From assembly GCF_018691265.1 (NCBI RefSeq), contig NW_024881282.1, positions 47,411,853 through 47,475,852 of the forward strand: a stretch of 64,000 bases of DNA, read 5' to 3'. Positions 13,731 through 27,571 of this stretch are shown piece after piece. Below the pieces are notes generated by a model that had not been told where the DNA came from, ran no database searches, and saw only the letters and a program-made list of their open reading frames with translations. A program made the translations under genes and the position numbers. How positions within the stretch are numbered: position 1 is the stretch's first letter; each line of letters begins with the position of its first letter. Origin of the DNA: Tyto alba. Lineage: Eukaryota > Chordata > Aves > Strigiformes > Tytonidae.

Positions 13731-14860
13731 GATGACTAGGAGCAACTGCCTGCCCTCTTTTCTCATCTCTTCTGTGAATATGGAAGGGGTTTTATTGATT
13801 GAGATCACATGAAAATTTTAGAACCTGACATTGAGGCTAGCCACCCTTGATCCATAACATCTTGAAGCAAATTATTGCATATTTGTCATGCCACAGATAA
13901 CTGCTGCTACTGACAGCTGCCAGAATTTTATGTACTTTTATGAGTAAGAAATTTTGCTCTAATGTAAGACATTGCATTTATACTGAACAACAAAAAATAG
14001 CATTCTGGCTTTCTAGTCAACTATTTTAGGAATAAAATTTAAATATACTCGATAATGTCCTCAAGAAGTTTGTTCATTCTTAACCAAGTCAACAACATTC
14101 CCTTTCAGATACTATAAAGCAAGCTTTGGTCACACACAGAAACTAGTGTGTCAAGCATCAAAACTGCATAACATCCTATTATCTCAGGCCAGCTTAATGA
14201 CTTTTTCTTCTGAAAGTCTCAGAGCATTTATGAACCCAGGAAGATGCAGGTGATGCATTCAAAGATGCCCAGGGGCTTTGGACACCCAAATCTCATTAAT
14301 TATAATGGAAAAATGGGCTTTCAACCCCCAGAGGCAAGTCTGAAAACCTCAGCCAGATGGTATTGTTATTAAAGCACAGAACTGGGAGCTAAGAGCTGCT
14401 GTGAAGAGCTTCACAAAGAAAACAGTGCTGTGCACAAGAACAATTAACATTACTGGATGTACAAAAGAATAATACAGGTGCATATTTCAATATTACCTGT
14501 TATACATTTAGCAAAAACCTAAGAGCATGGGGGCACAAATCCATATATTTTTTAGTTTTCTTGTGTCCTCTCTAAGCCAATTCCTTCCTGTCTGCTGAAG
14601 TTATTTTGCTACTGCAGTAGCATCTGTGGAAGTGGTTCATCCATATCTGGGTTTAATAGTCATGCTTTAAAACAAATCTAACCATCATTATCTACTGAAA
14701 GGAATCCAAATAGAAAGAGATTATATATATTTTTCCCCAGTTTTAAGTTATTATTTCGACCCAGTAAGTGCAATTTATTATGAAAGCTCCACTCTGGAAT
14801 CACTTTAGGATGGACTACAAGCCAATGTATATGAAGGCTTTTAACAGCTGAGGAGAAGAA
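13731..14860. other. unique non-coding sequence
   Basis: Nothing recognised. No long frame, no repeat-family signature and no LTR-like promoter arrangement are visible between the 39-bp array and the A-rich tract. Confidence 0.45.
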
Positions 14861-14910
14861 ATAAATAATAAAAAAAAAAAAAACAACAAACCAAAAAAAA
14901 AACCAAAACC
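14861..14910. repeat. A-rich low-complexity tract
   Basis: An A14 run at 14870-14883 is followed by A-rich sequence broken by single C residues. It lies 43 bases before the long palindrome. I see no retrocopy signature beside it. Confidence 0.85.
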
Positions 14911-14952
14911 AAGAACCTCAGATAATTTTAAAATGTATGCAACAACTACCTA

Positions 14953-14989
14953 TTCAGTAAAATAAAACAGCCTGTTTTATTTTACTGAA
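14953..14989. repeat. perfect 37-bp palindrome (18-bp arms, 1-nt centre)
   Basis: The left arm TTCAGTAAAATAAAACAG (14953-14970) and the right arm CTGTTTTATTTTACTGAA (14972-14989) are exact reverse complements around a single C at 14971. Each arm contains AATAAA on the strand running toward the centre, so the structure offers a canonical poly(A) hexamer to transcription from either side. The sequence can form a hairpin or cruciform. It might mark a bidirectional transcript end, the remnant of a small inverted-repeat element, or a fold-back replication error. No gene lies beside it, so no role is assigned. Confidence 0.95.
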
Positions 14990-17900
14990 AAGTCCTGTTC
15001 TCTGCTTTGTGGAAATCCGGGATTCAAAAGGAATAGAAATACTGCAGATAGACAAAGAAAAAGCAGGACAAGGAGGAAATTGTAGTTGTTTTAAAATCTA
15101 GGTTTTCCTTTAAATTACACAGGCTTTCTGCAAAATATGGAGGAGTGACCAGCCAGAGACAGATGGAGCCATATCTTCATCAGCATTGGAAGGACAGATT
15201 GATGTAAACACAGACATTAAATTTGTTTGTGATGGGATTCATTTTCATTTGACAACATTCTGGACCTTTGACCAGAATAAAGGGTTGCAGACAGTCAGCG
15301 ATAGCACAGCTCTTGAGCCACTGCAGATATGCAGACTGGAAGAGCATTTCCTGCTGGAGACCAGAAACAAACTCTGGGTGCATACATACTCCATACAACT
15401 GTTGCTCCCTTATAACCAGTATAAAAGAATAACTTGAGTTATGACTCAAGGATTGTATCTCAAGGATTTGTTAGATGTCTACTTGCTTATTGTTTTATAG
15501 CAGAGGACCTGTTGTTTTTCCCCTTTGCTCCATAATATAGAATACTGCTGGACTCAAAAATCACAGCCAGAGGAAGCTATCTATTTGAAAGAAAATTTAT
15601 GTATTACATTTCTGAAAGGTTCTGTTTTGTCCTGGGGTCAAAGCATTTGTAATCTATTGGTTCTGTTTATTCTCCACATGCTCTGGTCCTCTGCTTTTGC
15701 ATCTGAGTCCCAGCCTTGGCAGACAGCAACCTGTAGGACACAGTGGCTTCCAGGGTCTTTGAAGTGATGTCTTCTTTCTGGGAGCTGCATTTGTGAAGGT
15801 GGAAAACCACAGGCAGGGTGCAGTGTTTCATGCAACATTGAACCCTTTATTGGGAAACTATAAAAGGGGTATGTGCAGGGTGATCCTGCAGAGTTAAATG
15901 GAGAGACCGTCTCATGGTGTATCCTTCTTGAGGAAGCTGAATGGTTGTAGAATAGGCTCAAAATTTTCAGTGGAAGTAGTGAAACCAAGCCACACCTATA
16001 AACAGCTGCACCTATAAAGAACTCTCAAGGATCTAGGTTCAAAGCATTGTCAAATTTACAAAACTGCAGTAAAGGAGCTGCTAAAGGATTTGGGGAAACA
16101 GAAGCAGAAAGTATCCTGGAGCAGCAAAAAAAGCCTCCAGAGAAGTAGCCAACTGAAGGAGGAGTGATAGAGGAAGAAAGTGGGACTTCTGGCTCTGTCC
16201 TGAGAGTGGTGAGGAAATGGATGGAGAGTGTAGAGGTGTAGACTGTATAGACGTGTATCAGCATCCGACTGGCCACTGAACTGTCAGGGTCAGAATATGG
16301 GCTTTGACAGGCCTTTAGCCTGGCCTGACCCTCTACAGCTGCTCTTTTGTCATTTACTGTTGTGCCAAGATCTGCCTACTTGTACTGGTTAGTGAGAGCA
16401 AAGAGGATGAATCTGTGCATCTATTTACTTCTGCTTTGGTGGGTCTTTAAAGAACTCAGAGGTGTCAGTGCTCTGAGTAATTTGGGACTTAATCAAAATA
16501 TGAAATGGAGGTGAAATTCCTGAGGAACAAGGACACCCAAGTGGAAGGGTTTTCTTATAAAAGATTTATTGAGGGCTACCCTCAGGTCTGTCCCAGGAAG
16601 TCTGACAGTGGGGCCATGAAAGGAGACAGCCCTGAAGACTGTTCAGACCAAGAAAGACTCAAGAGCTGATGAGGCCAGAACAGTGGTGACCCAATAATCT
16701 GGTCAGTAGGGGAAATGCAACTGATATCAGTTGGACACCATGAGGAAGGAAACATTACAGATTTTTTTGGGGGGGGGGGTTCTGTGTTTTTTTTTTTTTT
16801 TTTTTTTTTCCAAACCAAAAGTTTTCTCATCCACACATTCATAAATTATATGTTGTTTCCTCTTAACATACCATATAAAATAGATGGGATGTTTCACACA
16901 AACAGGTTTATAATGGATGCACTAATGTTGCCTGAACTATAAGAGGGGATAGCCACATAGAGGAAAAAACCCAACTCACAGAGGAAAAAATGTCCTTTAC
17001 CTTTGCCTTATCTTGAAAGGCAGCAAGAGGAACTTTTTTTCCCCTTGTCATAAGCAGCCTTGCCCGAGGCCATTCTTCTAGTCACACTGCAGGGAAAGGG
17101 CCTGCAGGAGCCATCACATGTCCCAGCCTGTCCTTTCTAATATGTATTCTTTTTTGCTAAGGAGGCAGCTTTAATTGAAAATATGTCTGCTTGAGAAAGA
17201 ACAAGGGTCATGAACTTGCTCCACGATGGGAGCCTGCAGGAAAGAAATGGCCTAGCTTTGTTAAAATGCCGGATGCCATCTCTGCAGAGTTCAGTCCTGC
17301 TCATATGCACATCACCCCTCCACATCCTACTCCCAGCGGCTCAATTGTTTTGTGGCTGGTCCAGCAGAAAAAATTCCAGACAAGATACCTCTTAAAGACA
17401 GATTTCAGAATGTGAGACAAGGCATGAGGCAGGGCACAGACCCTGCGTGCAGGGATGCCCATCATCCTCGGTGCAGAGCCAGGTCAGTTCATCCCAGCCA
17501 CTCTGACCAGCGAGGGATCTTGCAGATACCCATGCTGCAGTTACTATTTTTAAAACTCTCCTAGCTTATGCTGTGCTAGTAATTGCCAGTTGCATCATGG
17601 TAGTTTGATCCCAAAACAACAACAAAAAATAGTCCAACACACAAGTCTGCAAATCATAAGCTAAATACTAAGCCTTCCTTAGACTATGAAGTTTACAAAA
17701 GCAGTGGAAGAAATGAGGAATAAAATTCATGGTCCCATTATGAAATCTAGTGCTAATTGTACTGGCTACAGCAAAGCTGAAACTTGAAGCAAATGTACTC
17801 TCAGGAAAAAGATTTAGTCCCTCATGGGATTGGCCTCCTCCTTTTTAGTGATTAAGTAAGATTATCTGTTCCACTTAAAATAATTTAAAACCCTAACCCT

Positions 17901-20852
17901 ACTAAACAAGGCACCTAGAGACTTTTATCCCGAAAGGATGTTTTCTTTCCAAAGCCTAAACTTTTCAGACCCTGAAGAGGACAACTCTGCCTCATTACGT
18001 AGGTACCAGTGCAGAGCCCCACTGTCACCACAGACAGACTCACCTGTGACAGACTTGTCAGCAGGAGGCCTTTAAAAAGAGATCTGTGCTCCTCAAATGG
18101 CCAGTGAAAGCAGCAAGAGGATTAGTGACACCTCATTTCTCCTGTCCACTACAATCAGATAGGGACTCGGAAAGGACAGCTTTACTCATTTGAAGCCTAA
18201 GTTGTGTGGGGTAAATTGATTCTTTTACCCTAAATCTCTTTCCAGTTGTAGGAGCTGAACTGATTTCCTCCAGGTCCCTGGGAGTGTCATAACAGGTTGT
18301 CTGTTGTCCCATTACACTGCTCCTGACACCTATCACTGATGGCAGAAGCAGCCCCATTTACTTGGGTTTCTTTTTCCTGACAGAGAAACCACAACAAATA
18401 TAAGTAAATAGCTCTCCTTTGGAGGGTAGCATCAGGAAGATGGGGACATTACTGCTGAATTACAGTTATTCCAAAGAAAATTTTTGTCCCTGTGGGCTAA
18501 TAGTGGAGGGCCAGATTGTTAGTTGGTGTAAATCAGCTCAGTCACAATTTCACCCAAGATTCTAGAGAAAAGGTTTCGCTGCCACTCTGAAGAGTTGCTT
18601 GGCTTCTATCATGTGAGTATTTCCATGTATCACTCTTAAACCATTGCCAATAGAGAGCACAGTATAAATCCTGATGATGAAAAGCTTAGTGTAAACAGAA
18701 TGACTGGCAACATGGCATCCACTTTGCTCAATCAAAAGTGAACGTGATGTATCCAGCATAACCTAAAGTTACTGTGAAAAGCAAACACATTTGTAATTAA
18801 TTTGTTAGAACATCAACAGAAGCAAATTAACTGACTGCTACCACCTGAGAAATAGGATTTCTCATTCTCAATAAGAAGTGTTTTAGTTGGAAGCAAAGTT
18901 CATATGAGATTCACCTTGTATTCTGCTTATTGAGTTTTATTGTCTGAATCTGAGAGGTCCTGGTTCAACAATGAATTCAAGTGCATTTTTATACTTTGCT
19001 AAAGCAAACAGAATTCTCGTAAAGTCTTTAGCTGACAATCCATAACCCAGTAAGGCATCCTTTCCATTCAAATTCAATGGTTACCTCTACCCTGGCCTTT
19101 GAGAGTCCCCTCTGCTTGACTCTCAAGATGAGGTGCAGTCTGTCCTGACTGTGAATTTGCCCTCTTTGAAGCATCTGACACCCCAGATACTTGAGAGTAT
19201 CTTGGTCTTAGGTGGCTTAGGATGTCATGAGCTGACTTCTGATGTCACAAGAGACTCCCAGAGAGCCTGCAAAGAGATAACTGCTCACTGAGAGCTGTGT
19301 GGGAAGAAAGGGCAGGAAAAGCTGCCCTTAACGGTACCTGTCGAGGGTTGTGCAGGCAAAACCAGCCTCAGAACAAGCCCCTCTTGAAAAGGGCTGAACT
19401 GTAATAATTTAAATCTAAATTAAGAAAGTAGCTATCAAATTAAATAAAGACATGGTTCTAGTTAACCAGATCTGTGGTTGGTTAAAAATTCAAGGCAGCA
19501 TTTCCCCCTGTAGTTTTGCAATCTAATTTGAAAGACATTTATTCCTTCTCTGCTCCACTTCACCCAACCGTGACGATTGTGAAACAGAAGTTGTTCAGCC
19601 TCATTGCATGAGATGAGCTGCCTGGCTCACAAGCAGGTAAACCCTCTCCTCCCCTCCCAATTCTTTTGTAACTGAGCTACTGATCACTCTTTTTATTACA
19701 ATAGTTTAAAGGTGTAGAACAGCAAAACAGTAGCATGGAGCTGTAGCAACCTCCTGATGACTTTGTCATAGGGTGGGGGAAATGACAGGGGATGGGGGGA
19801 CAGAAATTTTGAAATGCAGATTAATCACAATTGTTATTCTAACAGAAAATTTCCATCTGTGCTTGTACCTAGTTCTCATTTTATGTCACTGTTGTTATCA
19901 CTCCCTTCAGCTGGGAAAGGAGGAGTCCTGGGTTTTGATTCAGGCTTCTAATGAGAGAAGAACAGAAACCTGCTGAAAAGAGCAGAAGGTACCCATATGG
20001 GTGAGAGCAGTAGCCAGATAGATGGTGGTGTAAATTAAATTGCTACATCTAATCCTTCAGGGAAACTGGGTCTGGGAGGGCTCCTAGGACACTATTGTAA
20101 GGAGCAACTCTAGCCACTGATTTAGAATAAAAAAAATAATGTTGCACAGATTAATAAAACTTGGTGGAAGAGAAAGGGTTGTGCCAATGGAGACACTTTC
20201 TTTAAGAAATGAAGAAATTGGGGTGAAGTTGCTCATATAACCTGCATTAATGATTTAATGAGACATGAGGTAAAACAAAGATTAACACAGACAAAGCAGA
20301 CTTTTGTTTGAGTCACCACCATTTCAATCAGAAAATTATTTTGAAGCATTTTTTTTTTTTTTCCCCCTAGGAGAAACTCTCACAAGCTCCTAAATGGCTA
20401 GGATCTGAAGGGCATGGAAGTGCAGGTATCAGATCTGAGGTAGAAGCAAGGTACCTGAATTAATCATTCTGCAATGATGAGTTGCAAACAAGGCAAAAAA
20501 GGACAAACATGACACAAGATCTCACATCAACAAGATGGTGTGCTGGTCCTCAAGGAGTGTTCCAGTGTCTCTGGAACTAGAGAAATGTAAGAAGAATTAT
20601 GTAAGAAAATTATAACCTATAATTTACACAGATAAGACCCAAGAAGATATCATGGTAAAAAACAGCAGGACAGAGATAAGTTATACATTTTAATTTTTCT
20701 TTATGCTTCACATACATTTTCCTACCAGGACCTCATCTGCAAGACAGACAGTTTTATTTCCATATGTTCAAAATACCTGACTCACAATGGAAATGCTGAA
20801 GACTGAGCAGATGCAGTATACTTTTCCTAGACTGCCAGAGGCATCGAAAACT
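14990..20852. other. unique non-coding sequence with isolated promoter-like motifs
   Basis: No gene or known repeat is recognised. A consensus-quality TATAAAAG lies at 15859-15866 with a reverse CCAAT about 10 bases upstream, but no open frame or exon-like structure follows. A G11 run (16769-16779) and a T23 run (16787-16809) lie close together. G-rich runs at 19771-19799 approach, without quite meeting, the usual G-quadruplex spacing. T14 lies at 20349-20362. Open frames here stay below about 120 codons and are mutually overlapping shadows. Confidence 0.4.
16769..16809. repeat. G11 / T23 homopolymer pair
   Basis: An 11-G run is followed after seven bases by a 23-T run. Both are directly visible. 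Such runs are error-prone in sequencing, so their exact lengths should be treated with caution. Confidence 0.85.
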
Positions 20853-21240
20853 TGAGCTATTGGAAGAGACTAGCAGAACTTGGCTTGTTAAGCTAAACTG
20901 TATGAAGGATGAGGGTGGATAAGACTCCTATCTATTAATACACAGGGTGGGGGAAGAAAGAATAAATGCAGAGACACAGGAACTTTTTAAACTCAAAGGC
21001 AGTACTAGCACAAGAATAAATAAGTATAAAGCAGGCATGAATACATTTAGGCTGGAAATAAGGTTTCTAACCATCACATGAATGAATCGGCTTTATAATA
21101 AAAAAAGAGGTCAGAAATTTAACTAGTGTTTAAGGGAGAGTTTAAGAGCTGTTGTTTAATGAATGGGATTGAACATGGCAGTGATGAGAGGAGAATAAAC
21201 TCGATATTAAAGATTCCTTCTAGTTCACTTTTTGCTATAA
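20853..21240 (+). mobile_element. ancient CR1/L3-like LINE 3' fragment
   Basis: The block from about 20990 to 21080 follows the 3' region of old amniote CR1/L3 elements. It has 'agcacaagaataaataagta', a 'catgaatacatttaggctgg' segment, 'aaataaggtttctaaccatc', then a degenerate tail ending in 'ccttctag'. Upstream (20853-20940) the text resembles the 'ttggcttgttaagctaaact' stretch that precedes it in such elements. The orientation is plus. Divergence is heavy with many small indels and no frame survives, so the insertion is much older than the CR1 copies at 1716 and 45186. The family call rests on remembered consensus, and the edges are approximate. Confidence 0.7.
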
Positions 21241-21355
21241 AAATCCCTTTGATTTTTTTTCTAGAGTCCTAGGTAAAAATTTAATAAACACATTTTCTTT
21301 AATTATCACCTGTAAGTTATTTTCTAAATGACAATAATAGGAACACTAAAGGACA

Positions 21356-21383
21356 CTAATTAAAATGCAAATGTCATGCTAAT
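21356..21383 (+). promoter_or_regulatory. POU octamer / homeobox motif cluster (putative enhancer core)
   Basis: Within 28 bases lie a homeodomain core TAATTA (21357-21362), a perfect POU octamer ATGCAAAT (21365-21372) and, three bases later in the same orientation, an octamer variant ATGCTAAT (21376-21383). Perfect octamers are bound by POU-family factors, and TAATTA by many homeodomain proteins. This clustering is seen in developmental enhancers. The motifs are plain in the sequence; that they act as an enhancer is inference. A+T-rich DNA yields TAATTA often by chance, so the paired octamers are the main argument. Confidence 0.3.
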
Positions 21384-24300
21384 AGTCACTTTCCTCTCTT
21401 ATCTTTTAATTTTCCATAGCTCACAATTGGTATATGTGACATTAAAGACAGAGATCTAATGAGCATCTATGAAAGATCAACAATTTCATTTGCTTCTTAT
21501 TTTCTGAATAGTAACACGGTGTTTCAGGGGGAGATAAATTACATTGTTTGATGAAGAAGGGATAAAACATACTTTCAAGATGTGTGGGATTATTGCCTTG
21601 TTGTAGGGATCATTGTCCCTAGATAAGTAATAAATAACAATAAAGTTGCTCCTTTCTTTTTTTTTTTTTTTTTTCTTCCCCCCTTTTCCCATTATGAAGC
21701 ACAGCATGGGATACCACAGGGAACCTTTTGGTAACAAAAAAATTCTTACTTGCTCTTACTGCTCTGATGGACTGATGTCCCATATTGCTAGGATAAAACC
21801 AGGCAGGGGTTTGCCTTAAGTACTTCATACTTTATTGACACAGTTACCTATTAGCTTATGCATGCACACACACAAAGACATTAACCCATTTCTTGATGCC
21901 ATTCCTCATCCCTTGCCTTGTCACTAGATTTCAATTATGAAACATCTGTTGTAGGAAAGGACTTGTAGGAAGAATCTTCTCTTGATATGCCCAGACTGTT
22001 TCACACAACCTTCTCTTCACGTAACAGAGGTCCTAATGAAATAGAGAGGCAGTGTACACACCTGGGCATAACATGCAAAACTCTGAGAGCCACTGTGAGT
22101 TGATACATTCTCTGCCCTCTAAAATAAATGGGGTTTACCTCTTCTATAAGTGTAGAGTCCACCAAGAACTAATGGAGCATTGTTGATTTCAAACAGAAAT
22201 TATATACTTAAGTACCACTGAAATCCAGTCAATGACTCTAATTGTCTTTAGAAAACCAATTGTCTTATCTTGTTCTGCACATTCAAGTAATTGTTTGCGT
22301 TATATAGTACATTACACAATTATACAGGTATAACTGCAATACTCAAACTATTTTAAACTATATTGAGAATCCATTAATGCTGCTTGATGTAAAAAGCTGG
22401 TAACTGTGTAAGATGAGGTTTTGAACAAGCTCCATCAAATCCTAGGAGGCATATTAGAGCCTAACAAAATATCATAACAAGAAAAACAATCACTTTATCC
22501 ATAATGTCTATATTATTTTCATAGTGCTTAGTTTAAGTGTTTTGACAACTTTTGTTATTACCTTCTCAATGTATTATAATCTCAATGTTCACCAGACCAT
22601 TTTTGCTAATATATTAGTGGAACAACTGATGCAACAGTTGTATCTATCATTAATAAATAAAACTGTGAGTCTATAGCAAATGGAATATCCTGGAATTAAG
22701 AAAATCAGGTAATATTAATGGAAACTCCCACCCTCTCTTGAAAGAAGCATGACATTGTCATCATGATCTTCAGGGAACTAAAGGGCTCCTACACAACACA
22801 GTATTTAAGAACAGGGAAATTCAACACTTGGTGCTACTTACTAAGTGTGAAAGGTATGCAAAAAAGAAAAAGACTTTAAAACAGAAGCATTGCAAGACCC
22901 AGAGCAGAATGGCAGATGAGATGGCTAGGTTTTAAACAAAACACAGGCTGGTCTTCTCCTTTTCAGCCCTTCCTTCAGGAAAGAATTCCTGAAAGATTGA
23001 TAAGCAGACCATAGGGGAAAATGTCAGTGTGCCTAGTGTAGTAAACAATATTACATAGTTGATGAATGAAGAAAGGGTATAAGAAACTGTTGACTCCAAT
23101 GGGAGCTGAGCTGAAAGTGTCCCTCAGCCGCTGGTAAATTTGCCCTTGAGGCTAGTGGTGGGGAGGGAAGTGAGGGTACCACTGAAGGGAATTTCTAGAA
23201 CAAAGAACGAAGATGTTGTAGCTGAGGCAAAGGCCTAGAATGTGTTACGCTGCAATTCAGAGGTTAATAAGACTGCGTCAGGCCACATTAAGCCCCCTCT
23301 TCTGGGTAGGCAGAGGTTCAGTGCTGTACCTTTATGGAAATGTTAACTTTTATTCTCATTTCCAGGGCCTCCACCACTACTAGTGCATAAAAAGGGGGCC
23401 AATGAGATAAACTTGGTTTATCTGATCTGTGGGGAACACCTTAACGATTTTGCCTGTATGTGTTATAGCTTTGCAGCCTTTTTCCTCCTCTTTGGTTAAT
23501 GGCTTCTCAGATAGTACCATTGACTGTCCTCTCAAAGGACAGTGCTGAAGTGCTCATCCTTCTTCACTCAGACACTTTTGGTTGGATTTTACCTTCCTGT
23601 GCTGCTCAAATTCTTAAAAATGAAGCAAATGTGTTTGACTTAATTTTTAATTTGTCTCTTACATCCACTCTGCAAGAGAAATGTTTTGAATAAGCTGCCT
23701 GTTAGCTGACTGATTACCTTATCGCAGGGCCATGCACTCCTCCACTTTGATTTGTATACAACAGATTTGCAGATTTAGTGATATATTTCTCTGCTAGTTT
23801 GGACAAAAATCAAACAACTTATTTGAAGTAGATGCTACTGTGGATGGTACAGTTTACTGGAGTATGGAAGTCAGACTACTCATTCAGATGACTAATGATT
23901 TGATATACAGCCAAAACAGGTTTCCAGGACATCAACATCATCACTTTTGTATGGTGATCATAGGAATTGCTTTCTTTCTCTTGTCAAGCTCTTTTTATGC
24001 TGTTACAAGATCATTAATAGAGGTCCCTTTGGTACTGAAGAGGCAATGTAATTCAAGTTAAACCTGCACCACAGCCACGACAGAAATCTATTGCTATCCT
24101 GAAGTAACACTTTCCAGAAATATAACTGAAAACTGCATACTGCAAAGGGATAAAGAAACAAAATTAGATAGCAATTTATTGGGTTTTGTGAATCCATTTT
24201 ACTGAAGAAAAAAAAAAAGAAGAATTCACCCAAATGAAAACTTTGCAGTTCTCCTTGGGCCAATAAATTTCCTGATGAGACAAGATATAAATGAAGAGAT

Positions 24301-27300
24301 GCATCAGAATTTCCTGAAAGAAATAGACATGATTTCATTTTGCCTTCCTTCTAAATGAAATCTATTTATAATATCATACCGATGCTTTAAACATAAGCCT
24401 TGCCTTGAGGGAGGAACCACAACCTACAAATTGCTTCACAACAGTTCAAGCGTTAAAAACACACAGGCTTCCTGATGAGAGGCTTCTTGGGAAATGAATC
24501 CTATCCAACATCCTTTCTGTGCTAATGCCAAAGGTTTCTTCTGTCTGCCACAGCATTCTTTTATACTTTCTCTGCTTCTGTGACTGTACTCCAATTCTCT
24601 AAAGTATTCCCCCCAAAGTCCCCAGGCCTGACAATACATTTGTCATTGTACAAGGGTACTAACTTGAAAACCGGGAAGTGTTTTACAAGTCAAGAACTGC
24701 TTCTTAACAAGGCATAGAACCAGTAGACAACAAATTAAACAAAAAATAACACTAATAACTTCAAACCAGACCCAAAGCAAATAAGCCTCCCTGAAAGATG
24801 AATAAATAGTGTATCAAATATATTTTATAATAAGACAATATTTATTTGGATGCCTTTTCATTTCATCTATGCGCTGTTATGGGGGTATCTCTTCTATAAT
24901 CCCTTCTGCATCTGCAGGAAGGGATCATCTACAATCCTTTCCCATCTGCAAGGAATACAGACTGTTTTCTTGTTGCATATTTAGAAAATATCCATTTTCC
25001 ACACAGGAAAACAGATTTTCCATCTAAATAATAATAATGAAGCTAAATAAGGATACAGCCACATTCAACACAGTGACCCTTCCAGCAAAATAACAGCTTC
25101 TTGAAATTCCATCTTGCAGGCTGATGTGTAGCTATTTTTATGTAAACTTCTGAGCATATCACTATCAGTCTCCTTTGATTTGCTCAGTTGCAAAAAACTC
25201 AGACATAACTGCTACCTCTCCTCAAATGATGTAGAGACTGTGAGCTAGTCAGGGCTTCTGTCTTCTAACAAAAATATTCATCTAGTATTAGATAAAGGCC
25301 AGAGGGGAAGGAGCAGAATCCTAGCCTTTTCTCAATATGAATATCCTCATTGTTAGGCTGCAGATTAGACTGGCTTTTATTTGTTTGTATCTTGATTCTT
25401 AGAATTTTCAAGCTTGCTTGAAGAGTAACACAATCCTAATATGGGTTTCAACATGACAGGAAGATAATTCCTCTATCCCGGTATTCTGTAGCCTCTGTCC
25501 ATAGAATAATACACATAACAGTAAGAGAAAATGCCCTATGTCTGTGCTGCTTGTTACTTTGGACAATAAGCTGGGAATGATCAGGATTTGGGCAGGGCAC
25601 CGGTGTTTCAGATTCATAGGAAAAAGGGATCAGTTGTAGATCCATGAAGTATAATAGTATTTACTAAGTGTGTAACTTCAACTGTGACCTTTCAGGAATT
25701 ATTTTGATGTAGCTGAAATATCTACTTAGAAAAAGAGCAGGTATTCCTTCTTTATTTGGTATGGTCTCTAAATGTTCCTAGAGAAACAGTGTAAACATAT
25801 GGGGTGGGATCCCATACAGTTCTCTCTGAAAGTCTAGGTGTGATGTGTGAGAGAGAAATAAGCAAATGGGCAGGGGAGGGAAGAAAGTGGAAAGTGAATA
25901 GGAGACAACTGGAAAGTCCATCTTGAGGGATATTGAAAGATCCCTCCCACACAGGAGGGATCCATTTACTCTAGTGGAAATCAGCACAGAGCAAAGAGAA
26001 TCATCTCCGAAGACCATCTCTGCTCAGATGGGAAATCAGATCGGCAGAAAGCCTTGTTATTAAAAGCAAGCAGGAGGGAATGCTCCAGAAAAAGGTTCAC
26101 CCCCTCCTCCCAGGTCCCAGCTCTACTTACTAATATTTCCAATGCAGAGCAGTGCTCTCAAACAACAAAATATTGTAGATAAATCTTTAGATAAATACAG
26201 ATAATCACGATGTTACCAACAAGATCTTTACTGGGAATCCAGGGCACAGCACTAGTATTTAAAGTGCTCTCCCACCCTGAAGCAGTGTCAGGATGTTCTT
26301 GTGCATATGGGTTGTTTTTCCACACCTGATAGCTTAGAATTATAGATCTGCAGGAAGATGGTGACTTTTGTCATCCAGCAATGGCTTCATATTGAGCTTC
26401 CCACTAAAAATAATGGAATGAAATGGTGACAAGTGAGAGGATTCAAACTCAGCATCTCCTCACAGTAATTTCAGTTTAATCTTTTTTGTCACAGCAGTGT
26501 GATTTCTGTCTTTCAGTTTTCCATCTTTACCTTCCTTTCATTTGATCCTGTGTCTTGCTTTTTATTTTACGACTATATGTATCTTGGAAGATTAAATGGT
26601 AGAAAACAATACAGTGGCTGTATTGTTCTTCCCCTCACCCTGTTTCTTTGCATGCTTGCAGATGCCTGGAGCTTTGTCTTTCAAAAGTGCTACACAACAC
26701 AGAGCTCGGTAAGCATTTCCTGATTTATGTTTTAAATAAGATGTTAATTATAATATTTATTTAAATTAAACTATTTATATGCACATAGGGTACTTTCAAA
26801 ACCATTTTGTTCACAAAATTGCTGCTACCATTTATTACTACATGAATATTAATTGTTTTAATTAAATAGCAGTAATATGAACGTTACAAACCATAAGGAA
26901 TAATACACAATACATTCATCAGTAAATCAGGGGGGGGTATGGAAGGGACATCAAGACTGTGTTATAGCCAGTGGGAAGACAATTATTCAATGGATTAAGG
27001 TCTATGTGTACCCATTAAACGTGTAAACACCTTATGCCTTCAACAGACTGTAAGTTTAGGTCCAACTTGACAAATGTACACTCAGGATTGTATACTATTG
27101 TATTAATATTTTCATTATTTAAAAGAAATAAATCAGAATTTCCAAACAAGCAGTGTTAAAGAGCATGCAAATCCAGAATGAGAGGAAAAAACGTCCTTAT
27201 TCTAAGCAGGCCATAGCTCTCTGAAGACAAAATGCCTGAAGTGGGACAAGCAGGCAGCTCCTGACTGGGCTCAAAGCTCCCTGAAATTCCTGGGGAGCAG

Positions 27301-27571
27301 TATTTTAAGCCTTGACATTTTAAAAAGATGAGCATTTTCCTCAGCCCATTCTCTCTTCCTTTTCCCCAGTGCTAACATATCTTCTTTTTAAATACTCATT
27401 ACTTGAATGCTGTGGTCACACAGCATCGATTTCAAAGCTTTTCTTCCGTGTGCAGAACTGAGCAGCCACAGGAGCAGGGCTTTGAAGAAACAGAAGAGAC
27501 AAGCAGCTGATTTCACACAGCCTTGAAACACTAAGCAGCAAGAAAGGACAAGCGAAGGGGAAACTCGAGTC

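Noticed and set aside
17890..17902. Telomere-like CCCTAA repeat
   Set aside because: Only two units. This is expected by chance and is not an interstitial telomere array.
19771..19799. G-quadruplex
   Set aside because: Four G runs are present, but one loop is eight bases, outside the usual one-to-seven rule. Borderline only.
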